Below are positions 35,464 through 43,161 of a stretch of DNA of 56,611 nt, piece by piece; position 1 is the first letter of the stretch; every line of letters begins with the position of its first letter. The translations under genes and the position numbers were made by a program. The notes beneath the pieces were generated by a model that was not told where the DNA came from, ran no database searches, and saw only the letters and a list, made by a program, of their open reading frames with translations. The stretch comes from an uncultured beta proteobacterium (GTDB taxonomy: Bacteria; Pseudomonadota; Gammaproteobacteria; Burkholderiales; Burkholderiaceae_C): the NCBI GenBank assembly GCA_903938815.1, contig CAJAES010000118.1, positions 1 to 56,611 of the forward strand, in the 5' to 3' direction.

Positions 35464-36456
35464 ATGCTCGCCGCCGTCTATCGCCAGAAGGGCCCCGCCC
35501 GCGAAGTCCTGCGCATCGAGGAAGTGCCGGTGCAGTCGCCGGGCTCGGGCGAGGTGCGGGTCAGGCTCGCGTTCTCGGGCGTCAACCCGTCCGACGTGAA
35601 GTCGCGCGCAGGCCTGGCCTCGCCCTTGATGGACCATGCAGCCGTGATACCGCACAGCGATGGCGCCGGCGTCGTCGAAGCCGTGGGCGAGGGTGTCGCG
35701 AGCGACTGGATCGGGCGGCGTGTCTGGGTGTTCAACGGCCAGTGGGGCCGGGCGTCCGGCACGGCCGCGCAGTTCATCGTGCTGCCGCTGCGGCAGGTGG
35801 TCATGCTGCCGGATGCCGTTTCGCTGGAGCACGGTGCGTCGATCGGCATTCCGTTGATGACGGCCTGGCATGCGGTGGCCGCGTGCGGCAGCCTGCTCGG
35901 GCGGACGGTGCTCGTGCCGGGCGCCGCCGGCGCCGTGGGCCGGTACGTGGTGCAACTCGCGCGGCGCGCTGGAGCGCGCGTGATCGCATCCGTCAGCAGC
36001 GAGACGAAGGCAGAGCAGGCGCGCGCAGCCGGCGCCGACGAGGTGGTGAACTACCGGACCGAAGACCTCGGCCCGAGGGTGCGTGAGCTCACGAACGGCC
36101 AGGGCGCCGACTTCATCATCGAAGTCGACGCGGCAGGCAATGGTGCGCGCTACGGCGAATTGCTCGCGTTCGGTGGCAAGGTGGTGGTCTACGGCTCCGG
36201 CCAGGCGATGGTCGGGCTGCCGTTCCGGCCGCTGATCATGAACTTCGTGACGATGTACTTCTTCATCGTCTACCGCCTGCCCGACGACCTGCTGCGCCAG
36301 ACCACCGACGGCATCACGGCGCTGCTGGGGTCGACGGCTCTGCCTGCCTGGCCGCTGCATCACTCGCCACTGCAGGTCTTTCCTCTGGAGGAGATCGCAA
36401 CGGCGCACGAACGGGTGGAGCAGGGCGCAGGCGCCAAGGTGCTGATCCGGCTCTGA
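35464..36456 (+). CDS. Zinc-independent quinone oxidoreductase-type MDR protein
   Basis: 330 residues from the ATG at 35464. The GroES-like domain shows FSGVNPSDVKSRAG, and the Rossmann domain shows VLVPGAAGAVGRYVVQLARR (about 150-169) with EVDAAGNGARYGELL later. It lacks the catalytic and structural zinc cysteines, so it belongs to the NADPH:quinone reductase branch. The substrate is unknown. It starts well after the tRNA terminator and is probably monocistronic or paired with the next gene, which begins 19 bases later. Confidence 0.88.
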   Translation: MLAAVYRQKGPAREVLRIEEVPVQSPGSGEVRVRLAFSGVNPSDVKSRAGLASPLMDHAAVIPHSDGAGVVEAVGEGVASDWIGRRVWVFNGQWGRASGTAAQFIVLPLRQVVMLPDAVSLEHGASIGIPLMTAWHAVAACGSLLGRTVLVPGAAGAVGRYVVQLARRAGARVIASVSSETKAEQARAAGADEVVNYRTEDLGPRVRELTNGQGADFIIEVDAAGNGARYGELLAFGGKVVVYGSGQAMVGLPFRPLIMNFVTMYFFIVYRLPDDLLRQTTDGITALLGSTALPAWPLHHSPLQVFPLEEIATAHERVEQGAGAKVLIRL

Positions 36457-36475
36457 GTGCGCTTACGATGTCGCC

Positions 36476-36958
36476 ATGACGGACATGCTCGCGCTCTCTT
36501 CCCATCTGCCCGAGCTCAGCCTGGCGCCGGGCGCCGTGCTGGCGCGCGAGGGTGATTCACCGGGCGGGCTGTGGGTGCTGGTTTCCGGTGCGCTGGACAT
36601 CAGCAAGGGCGGTGTTCACGTCAATTCCGTGACCGGCCCGGGTGCGCTCATCGGCGAGATCTCGGCCTTGCTGGGCACGCCCTACAGCGCCACGGTGCGC
36701 GCAACCGCGCCCTGTGTGGTGCGGCATGCGGTCGATGGCCCCGCGCTGCTGGTCAGCGACCCCGCCATCACCCGCCTGGTGGCCGTGGGGCTGGCCGAGC
36801 GTCTGCACGCCATGACCACTTACCTGGCCGACCTGAAGCACCAGTACGGCGACGCGCCGGGGCTGTCGATGGTGTCGGAAGTGCTCAACAAGCTCACGCA
36901 GCGCCAGGCGCCGGCCGCGCGGCCCGGCTCGGCCCGAGACCCCGATCCCGACTACTGA
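36476..36958 (+). CDS. Stand-alone cyclic-nucleotide-binding-like domain protein
   Basis: 160 residues. The domain runs from about residue 10 to 115 with LAREGDSPGGLWVLVSGALD and GALIGEISALLGTPYSATVR, the phosphate-binding-cassette region of cNMP-binding folds. There is no helix-turn-helix or effector domain after it; the tail is a short helix and a polar end. It may act by binding a partner protein. It follows the quinone reductase by 19 bases, so a functional link is possible. Confidence 0.82.
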   Translation: MTDMLALSSHLPELSLAPGAVLAREGDSPGGLWVLVSGALDISKGGVHVNSVTGPGALIGEISALLGTPYSATVRATAPCVVRHAVDGPALLVSDPAITRLVAVGLAERLHAMTTYLADLKHQYGDAPGLSMVSEVLNKLTQRQAPAARPGSARDPDPDY

Positions 36959-37013
36959 CCACTGACTGCTGACCACTGACTGCTGACTGCTGACTGCTGA
37001 CTGCTGACAACAG
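36959..37013. repeat. 7-base tandem repeat between convergent genes
   Basis: The unit GCTGACT and its variants (ACTGACC) repeat about eight times between the cNMP-domain gene and the convergent metallophosphoesterase gene. There is no hairpin potential. It is a variable-number microsatellite. Confidence 0.85.
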
Positions 37014-37017
37014 CGCG

Positions 37018-37767
37018 TCAGAAGACCGTCCGCTCCGGGGCGGCGTGATCCGTCAGGCGAAGCTGCTCGCTGCCCATCATCGAATGCCATCCTGCCGTGC
37101 CGCCGTCGAGGTCGATCTCGATGTGCGCGGGCACCGGCCCGATCTGCCGCCCGGCGTTCAGCACCCAGGTGGCGCCGATCCGGTCTGCCCAGGAGCCTGC
37201 CGGCTTGAAGGGCGACTCGTGCACGTGACCTGTGAGCACCAGGTCAGGCTGGTGCTGGGTTATCCAGCTGCCGACATCGGTGTCGCCGTAGTGGCGCCTG
37301 CCCGTCCAGCAGGTGGGCGAGCCCATCGGCGGCCAGTGGTAGACCCAGACCCAGCGGGCGGGTCGCCGGCTGGCGTCGGCAGCCAGCTGCAGTTCGAGCG
37401 CGGCACGGCCGGCAGGGCCGTCCCACCAGGGGCAGACGGTGATCAGCGTGTCACCCTGGACGACGGAGTCGCCGTCCGTCGGCACGCCTGCCAGGCGCGC
37501 TTCGGCCAGCCACAGGGCAGCCTGCTCACCCTGCGCGTCCGGGCCCGTGAGATCGTGGTTTCCCGAGCTGATGACGACCTGCGTGCGCTCCCGCAGCAGG
37601 CTCAGGTAGCGCAGGATGACGAGCGACTGCGCGTCGAGCGAGACCGTGGAGCTGATGTCGAGCTGGTCGCCGGCCAGCACCACCACGTCGAACGAGGGTG
37701 CCACCCGCACCACCCAGTCCAGTTGCGGCAGGGTGTAGTGCAGGTCCGAGACCAGCAGGAGCTTCAT
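37018..37767 (-). CDS. Calcineurin-type metallophosphoesterase
   Basis: 249 residues. Metal-binding motifs are in order: LVSDLHYTL, VLAGDQLD, SSGNHDLTG, VYHWPP and LTGHVHESPF. The phosphoesterase substrate is unknown; similarity in layout to small nucleotide or phosphodiester hydrolases is general only. The ATG overlaps the DUF1415 stop (ATGA), so the two are coupled. Confidence 0.88.
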   Translation of the reverse strand: MKLLLVSDLHYTLPQLDWVVRVAPSFDVVVLAGDQLDISSTVSLDAQSLVILRYLSLLRERTQVVISSGNHDLTGPDAQGEQAALWLAEARLAGVPTDGDSVVQGDTLITVCPWWDGPAGRAALELQLAADASRRPARWVWVYHWPPMGSPTCWTGRRHYGDTDVGSWITQHQPDLVLTGHVHESPFKPAGSWADRIGATWVLNAGRQIGPVPAHIEIDLDGGTAGWHSMMGSEQLRLTDHAAPERTVF

Positions 37768-38381
37768 CCGCCCTTGCCGCTGGCGGCGTCATCCCGGCAC
37801 TGCTGCTGCAGCCTGGCAAGGCCTTCTGCGCCCAGCTCTTCCATGGTCTCGATGTTGGCCTCGAAGATCGCCTCGGCTTCCGGGAATGCCGCCACCGCGC
37901 GGTCGATGCTGTCCTCGCGCAGCAGGTGCAGCGTGGGGTAGGGCGAGCGGTTCGTGGCGTTGGCCAGGTCGTCGGGCTCGCTGTCGGCAAACCGGTATTC
38001 GGGGTGGAAGCTGGCCACCTGCAGCACGCCTTCCAGCTCCAGTTCGGCCAGCGCGGCGTCGGCCACGTCGAGGAAGTCGTTGTAGTCGTCGAAGTCGTTC
38101 AGCGCGTGCGGATGCACGAGCAGCGTGGTCTCGATGAGTTCGGCGGGTGCTTCGGCCAGGCGGTGCAGTTCGGCCACCAGGTCTGTCAGCAATTCCGCCG
38201 CGTCGACCGCACGGCTGGCCACGTAGCGCACCTGCCCCTTCACCTGGGGTGCCTTCGCGAAGGGGCAGAGGTTCAGACCGATGACGACACGCTCCACCCA
38301 GGCGCGGGTTTCGGCGATGGCGGTGGCGGCATCGGCATCGACCGCGCCGGGCATGTCGTGGGACTCAGTCGGTGTCGTCAT
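37764..38381 (-). CDS. DUF1415-family protein
   Basis: 205 residues. WVERVVIGLNLCPFAKAP and ETTLLVHPHALNDFDDYNDF are hallmark segments of DUF1415, a cytoplasmic family of unknown function common in beta- and gammaproteobacteria. A second ATG at 38354 would remove a 17-base overlap with the upstream glycosyltransferase gene. Confidence 0.9.
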   Translation of the reverse strand: MTTPTESHDMPGAVDADAATAIAETRAWVERVVIGLNLCPFAKAPQVKGQVRYVASRAVDAAELLTDLVAELHRLAEAPAELIETTLLVHPHALNDFDDYNDFLDVADAALAELELEGVLQVASFHPEYRFADSEPDDLANATNRSPYPTLHLLREDSIDRAVAAFPEAEAIFEANIETMEELGAEGLARLQQQCRDDAASGKGG

Positions 38382-40089
38382 CGGCTTGGGGTCCGGTCGG
38401 GGTCAATCGGCAGCCGGGCTTCACGGCGCCGGCCTGGAACATCCACCACTCGCGCCGGTTCGACGAGCCAGCCACGGTGACCCGGCTGCGGTCGATGCAC
38501 TTCTCCACCGCCACCTGCCGGGCGAAGATCCAGCGCGTCTGCGGGGCTTCGTTCAGCCAGGCCACCGAGCGCTCGAACTGCTCGGCCGGCGGGTTCCTGA
38601 AGCCGAAGTCCTTGAGCGCCCGGGGCGACATCAGCAGGTTCTGCTCCTTCCAGGCCACCATCACCACCTCGCCCTGCGGCCCGGCGATGCGGTCGACGTT
38701 GCGCATCACGTCGGCCGAGGTCACGCCGGCATTGGCCAGCGGAGACACGCCCACGCCCCAGACGATCCACAGGCCGGCCAGGCCCGCGAGCAGCGCGTGC
38801 ACACCGCGACGCGCCCGAAAGACCGCGGCGCTCAGCAGCAGCAAGGCGCCTGCCGCGACGAGCCAGAGGCTGAGGGTGCCCAGTTCCTCGGACAACCCGC
38901 GCTCCAGCATGATCTGGTTCATCTGCTTCCAGCGCCCCTGCGCCGTCCACAGCCCCACCCCCACGAGAGCCGCGCCCATGGCGAGCGTCGTGCCCAGCGA
39001 GATGCGGCGCAGCCAGGCGGCGCCTTCGATGCGCTCGAGCGTCGGCCCCAGCGCCAGCGCCAGCATCGGCAGCATCGGCAGGATGTAGACCTCGCGCTTG
39101 CCGCCCGCGAGCGTGAAGAACAGCAGCACCAGCGCACACCAGCCCAGCAGCAGCGCGTAGCGGCCGTCTCGCGCCCCCCAGGCCGCGCGCCACTCGAAGC
39201 GCCAGCCGCTGAAGTAGGCCAGCGACAGCGGAAAGAAGTGCACCAGCAGCACCGGCCCGAAGTACCACCAGCCCTTGCCGTAATGCCCGCCCACCTGTCC
39301 GGCGTAGCGTCGCGCCGTCTGGTTGAAGAGGATGTCGTTCATGTAGCCCAGGTACTCCGGCGTGCCGCGCGCCAGCGCCGTCAGGACCATGGGCACCAGC
39401 CACAGCAGGATCGCCGCCAGGAACGCCAGCGCGCCACCCGCCCAGCGCCATCCGGCGCCCTGTGTCTTCGAGAGTCCGACCCAGCCCTGGCGCCGGGCCA
39501 GCGCGTAGGGCACGAGCATCAGCAAGGCGATGACCCCGACGCCCTTGGTGATGACGCCCAGCCCCGCCGCGAAGCAGCCCAGCCAGTACAGCCGCCAGTG
39601 GGGCCCGGTGAGCAGGTGACGCAGCAGCGCCCAGTTGGCCAGCGTGATCAGGAAAGTGATCAGCGGGTCGATCTGCGCGCGCTTGAACTGGAAGCTGAAC
39701 ATCAGCGCGCTGAGCACGGCAATGGCCGCCAGCAGGCCGGCGCGCGGCGTGAACAGGCGGCGGCCCAGGTCCCAGACCAGCCAGAGCGTGCCGAGACCGG
39801 CCAGCAGCGAAGGCATCAGGAACGCGACGCGCCAGTTGCCCGTGACCTGGTAGGACAGTGCCTGCAGCCACATCAGCATCGGCGGCTTGTCGGAGTAGAG
39901 CTCGCTGCCGCGGTGCGGAAACAGCCAGTCGCCCGACTCCACCATGGTCTTCGCGACGAGCGCGAAGCGCGGCTCGTCGGAGGGCCAGGGATCCCGCAGG
40001 CCCATGCCCGCGCCCAGCACCAGAAGCGCCGCGAGCAGCAGCCAGCCGAACGCGCGGCGGTCTGCGGCCGTCGTCGTTCCGGGGGTCAC
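38365..40089 (-). CDS. GT39/ArnT-like membrane glycosyltransferase
   Basis: 574 residues from the GTG at 40089, which overlaps the LAB_N gene stop. About 11-12 membrane helices are visible, and the first periplasmic loop has DPWPSDEPRFALVAKTMVES, the acidic catalytic loop seen in PMT/ArnT enzymes. These transfer a sugar from undecaprenyl phosphate to lipid A or protein in the periplasm. The GT2 and LAB_N genes directly upstream make lipid A modification the likely role; the sugar is unknown. Confidence 0.88.
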   Translation of the reverse strand: MTPGTTTAADRRAFGWLLLAALLVLGAGMGLRDPWPSDEPRFALVAKTMVESGDWLFPHRGSELYSDKPPMLMWLQALSYQVTGNWRVAFLMPSLLAGLGTLWLVWDLGRRLFTPRAGLLAAIAVLSALMFSFQFKRAQIDPLITFLITLANWALLRHLLTGPHWRLYWLGCFAAGLGVITKGVGVIALLMLVPYALARRQGWVGLSKTQGAGWRWAGGALAFLAAILLWLVPMVLTALARGTPEYLGYMNDILFNQTARRYAGQVGGHYGKGWWYFGPVLLVHFFPLSLAYFSGWRFEWRAAWGARDGRYALLLGWCALVLLFFTLAGGKREVYILPMLPMLALALGPTLERIEGAAWLRRISLGTTLAMGAALVGVGLWTAQGRWKQMNQIMLERGLSEELGTLSLWLVAAGALLLLSAAVFRARRGVHALLAGLAGLWIVWGVGVSPLANAGVTSADVMRNVDRIAGPQGEVVMVAWKEQNLLMSPRALKDFGFRNPPAEQFERSVAWLNEAPQTRWIFARQVAVEKCIDRSRVTVAGSSNRREWWMFQAGAVKPGCRLTPTGPQADDDTD

Positions 40090-40373
40090 GACTCGGGCGC
40101 CTGCTTGCTGCGGTCGCGCCAGAGGAATTGCAGGTTGCGGAAGTAGATGAACAGGCCCGAGGCCTGCCCGATGATGAACACCGGGTCGCGCCGATGGATG
40201 GCGTAGGTGAGCAGGGTCAGGCCACCCGCGAGGCTGAAATACCAGAAGGCGGACGGAATCACGCTCTTCTTGATCTTCTCGCTGCTGAGCCACTGCACGA
40301 TGAAGCGTGCCGAGAAGAGGGCCTGCCCCAGGAAGCCTATGGCCAGCCAGCCGCCGTCGATGTCGAAGTTCAT
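40086..40373 (-). CDS. LAB_N (lipid-A-disaccharide synthase N-terminal domain) protein
   Basis: 95 residues, three membrane helices. FLGQALFSARFIVQWLSSEK and SAFWYFSLAGGLTLLTYAI are typical of the LAB_N family (PF07578), here stand-alone rather than fused to LpxB. Such proteins sit between a GT2 and a GT39 enzyme in lipid A decoration operons. Four-base overlaps on both sides show tight coupling. Confidence 0.92.
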   Translation of the reverse strand: MNFDIDGGWLAIGFLGQALFSARFIVQWLSSEKIKKSVIPSAFWYFSLAGGLTLLTYAIHRRDPVFIIGQASGLFIYFRNLQFLWRDRSKQAPES

Positions 40374-41128
40374 CGGGGATCCTTGTTCGTCAAGCGATCG
40401 GCCTGCGGAACGCGCGCGCGCTGCTGCAGCCAGATCACGCCCAGAATGTCCACCAGGCCCACCCAGAGGCGGTTGTGGATGCCGTAGTGCGACTGACCCT
40501 GCAGCCGCGGCCGGTGCGCCACCGGCACCGACTCCACCACCCCGCCCGCGCGCTGGATGAGCGCCGGAAGGAAGCGGTGCATGTGATCGAACCAGGGCAG
40601 GGCCAGGAAGTCCTCGCGGGCGAAGAGCTTCAGGCCGCAGCCGGTGTCGGGGGTGGCGTCACCGAGCAGGCGCGAGCGCACGCCGTTGGCGATGCGGGAG
40701 GACATCCGCTTGACCCAGGTGTCCTGGCGCTTCGAGCGCCAGCCCGCGATCAGCACCGGCTTGCCGGGCGAGGCGCGGTGCACCTCGTGCCAGCGCGCCA
40801 GCATCGCAGGCACGTCGGCGGGGTCGTTCTGGCCGTCGCCGTCCAGCGTGGCCACGAGCGGCGCCGAGGCCTCGCGCACACCGGTGCGGACGGCGGCGCT
40901 CTGCCCGCAGTTGTTGCGGTGCGCCACCACCGTCAGCCACGGGTGCGTGACGGCGTGGTCGGTCAGGATGCGCAGCGTGTCGTCGGTGCTGAGATCGTCG
41001 ACGAACACGGCCTCGAAGGGCATGCGCCCGGCCAGCGCCGCCTCGATCTGCGCCAGGAGCGGCAGCACGTTCTGGGATTCGTTGTGGACGGGTACGACGA
41101 CGGAAACCGCGGGCGTGTCGCGTGGCAT
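40370..41128 (-). CDS. GT2-family polyprenyl-phosphate glycosyltransferase
   Basis: 252 residues. The GT-A fold start VSVVVPVHNESQNVLPLL, FVDDLSTDDTLRIL and the metal motif ATLDGDGQNDP are clear. It most resembles dolichyl-phosphate-mannose-synthase-like enzymes that load a sugar on undecaprenyl phosphate. It lacks the C-terminal membrane helices of ArnC/GtrB, which may be supplied by the adjacent LAB_N protein. It is the first gene of the operon. Confidence 0.9.
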   Translation of the reverse strand: MPRDTPAVSVVVPVHNESQNVLPLLAQIEAALAGRMPFEAVFVDDLSTDDTLRILTDHAVTHPWLTVVAHRNNCGQSAAVRTGVREASAPLVATLDGDGQNDPADVPAMLARWHEVHRASPGKPVLIAGWRSKRQDTWVKRMSSRIANGVRSRLLGDATPDTGCGLKLFAREDFLALPWFDHMHRFLPALIQRAGGVVESVPVAHRPRLQGQSHYGIHNRLWVGLVDILGVIWLQQRARVPQADRLTNKDPR

Positions 41129-41229
41129 CGGGCATGCGGAGGTTGGGGGTAACCCGCGAGTATCCCATCCGCAGCGACTTGCCGCACTCCATTCGAACCC
41201 CGTGTGCGCTGCGCCCCTTCAGGTGCGCT

Positions 41230-41826
41230 TCAGCTGACGGTGCGTGTCAGGCCGGCCAGTTGGGCATCGATGGCCCTGCGGCCGACCGCAGCCAGGTCGA
41301 AGGCGGATGGATCGAGCATCCAGCTGTGGATCAGGCCAACGACCAGGGCATGCAGGCCGATCGCCATGCGGTGGTCGATGCCGGCGCGCTCCAGGCAGCG
41401 TCCGATGGTGTCCAGGTGGGTCTGCACGGCCTGACGATGCCGCTGCTGCACGCCGCTCATGTCGTCCACGTACTCCACTTTCTGAGTCGCGATCTCGAAG
41501 ACCCGGTGCACCTGTTCGTCGCCCGCGACACGGGCCAGGGTGGCGATGAGCAATTCGCGCAGTCGCTCCATCGGCGCATGGCCCTCGCAGGCCTCGAGCC
41601 GGGCGTCGGCTTCCTCGAGCGGCAGCTGCACGCGTTCCATCATCGCGTTGAAGAGGTCGCTCTTGTCCTGGAAGTGCCAGTAGACGGCACCCCGCGTGAC
41701 ACCGGCGGCGCCGGCGATGTCCTGCAGGGAGGTGCGCGACACGCCGCGCTGCTGGAACAGGTGTTCTGCGGCGTCGAGGATCGCGGTTCGGGTGGCCTGT
41801 GCTTCAGCCTTGGTGCGGCGGACCAT
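41230..41826 (-). CDS. TetR/AcrR-family repressor of the RND pump
   Basis: 198 residues. The N-terminal helix-turn-helix SLQDIAGAAGVTRGAVYWHF is of AcrR/TtgR type, and the C-terminal ligand domain is of normal length. It is divergent from the efflux genes, with a palindromic operator 22 bases from its start. By analogy it represses the pump until it binds a substrate. Confidence 0.92.
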   Translation of the reverse strand: MVRRTKAEAQATRTAILDAAEHLFQQRGVSRTSLQDIAGAAGVTRGAVYWHFQDKSDLFNAMMERVQLPLEEADARLEACEGHAPMERLRELLIATLARVAGDEQVHRVFEIATQKVEYVDDMSGVQQRHRQAVQTHLDTIGRCLERAGIDHRMAIGLHALVVGLIHSWMLDPSAFDLAAVGRRAIDAQLAGLTRTVS

Positions 41827-41847
41827 TTGTCGTGAGTCAAGGGATAA

Positions 41848-41869
41848 ACATACATTCTAGGCTGTATGT
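41848..41869. promoter_or_regulatory. AcrR-type operator between repressor and pump genes
   Basis: ACATACA (41848-41854) and TGTATGT (41863-41869) form a perfect inverted repeat with an 8-base spacer, like the TACATACATT/AATGTATGTA operator of AcrR. It lies in the 95-base gap between the repressor and the pump operon. Confidence 0.8.
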
Positions 41870-41921
41870 ATACTTTGGCACTTCACGTTTCCCCCGGGGC
41901 CGCGCCACGCGGCAGTTGCAG

Positions 41922-43148
41922 ATGACTCGCATCGCCTTGGCCCGCCGGCCGTCTTTTTCCCTGCGCGCGCTGGTTTCGCTCGCGGTTCTCTCCCTGGCGG
42001 CTTGCGGCAAGGGCGAGGTTCCTGCGCCAGCGGGCGGCCCGCCGTCGCCGCCGGCTGTGGGCGTGCTGACCGTGCGCAACCAGGCCGTCGACCTGCAGAC
42101 CGAACTGCCGGGCCGCGTGGAAGCCCTTCGCACCGCGCAGGTCAGGGCGCGGGTCAACGGCGTGGTGCAGCAGCGGCTGTTCCGCGAAGGCAGCGACGTG
42201 AAGGCCGGCGAGCCGCTGTTCCGCATCGACGGCGCGCCGTACCAGGCCGCGCTCGAGAGCGCGCAGGCTGGCCTGCTGCGGGCCGAAGCCGCCGCGGCGC
42301 AGGCCCGGCTGACCGCCGAGCGCTACGCACCGCTGGCCGAGGCACGCGCCATCAGCCAGCAGGACTACGCCGTGGCGCTGGCCGCGCAGAAGACCGCCGA
42401 GGCCGACGTGGCCGGTGGGCGTGCCGCGGTGCAGAGCGCGCGCATCAACCTGGGCTACGCCACCGTGACGGCGCCCATCAGCGGCCGGATCGGTCGCGCG
42501 CTGGTGACCGAAGGCGCGCTGGTCAGCGCCGCCGAAGCCACGTCGCTCGCGCTGATCCAGCAGGTGGGCAGCGTGTACGTGAACTTCACCCAGTCTGCCG
42601 GCGAGGTGCTGCGCCTGCGCCGTGCCCTGGCCGCCGGCCAGTTGCAGCGCGTGGGCGGCGATGCCGTGGCGGTGCGGGTGGTGCTGGAGGACGGCACCGA
42701 GTTGCCGCGCCCCGGCAAGCTGCTGTTCAGCGATCTGAGTGTCGATGCGAGCTCGGGCCAGGTGACCCTTCGGGCCGAACTGCCCAACCCCGAAGGGCTG
42801 CTGCTTCCTGGACAGTACGTGCGTGTGCGCCTGGCGCAGGCCACGCTGCCGTCGGCCGTGCTGGTGCCGCAGCAGGCCGTGACGCGCAGTGCACAGGGCG
42901 ATTCGGTGCTGGTCGTGGGCGAGGGCAACAAGCCCGGCCCGCGGCCCGTGAAGGTGTCGGGCGCGCAGGCCGGCCAGTGGGTGGTGACGGACGGGCTCAA
43001 GCCCGGCGACCGGGTCATCGTCGATGGCTTCCAGAAGATGTTCGTGCCGGGTGCGCCAGTGACACCGGTGCCCTGGGTCGCCGGGGCTGCTTCGGGGGCC
43101 GCACCCGCATCCACAGCGTCCGCACCGGCCTCGGCCGCAAGCCGCTGA
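41922..43148 (+). CDS. RND efflux periplasmic adaptor lipoprotein
   Basis: 408 residues from the ATG at 41922. A lipoprotein signal ends in SLAACGKG (lipobox Cys near 29). The lipoyl domain (VRARVNGVVQQRLFREGSDV), an alanine-rich hairpin with TAERYAPLAEARAISQQDY, and the beta-barrel with VLVPQQAVTRSAQGDSVLVV are typical of AcrA/MexA. It bridges the RND pump and the outer-membrane channel. RND gene starts 13 bases later. Confidence 0.95.
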   Translation: MTRIALARRPSFSLRALVSLAVLSLAACGKGEVPAPAGGPPSPPAVGVLTVRNQAVDLQTELPGRVEALRTAQVRARVNGVVQQRLFREGSDVKAGEPLFRIDGAPYQAALESAQAGLLRAEAAAAQARLTAERYAPLAEARAISQQDYAVALAAQKTAEADVAGGRAAVQSARINLGYATVTAPISGRIGRALVTEGALVSAAEATSLALIQQVGSVYVNFTQSAGEVLRLRRALAAGQLQRVGGDAVAVRVVLEDGTELPRPGKLLFSDLSVDASSGQVTLRAELPNPEGLLLPGQYVRVRLAQATLPSAVLVPQQAVTRSAQGDSVLVVGEGNKPGPRPVKVSGAQAGQWVVTDGLKPGDRVIVDGFQKMFVPGAPVTPVPWVAGAASGAAPASTASAPASAASR

Positions 43149-43161
43149 ACCGGGGCGCCAC

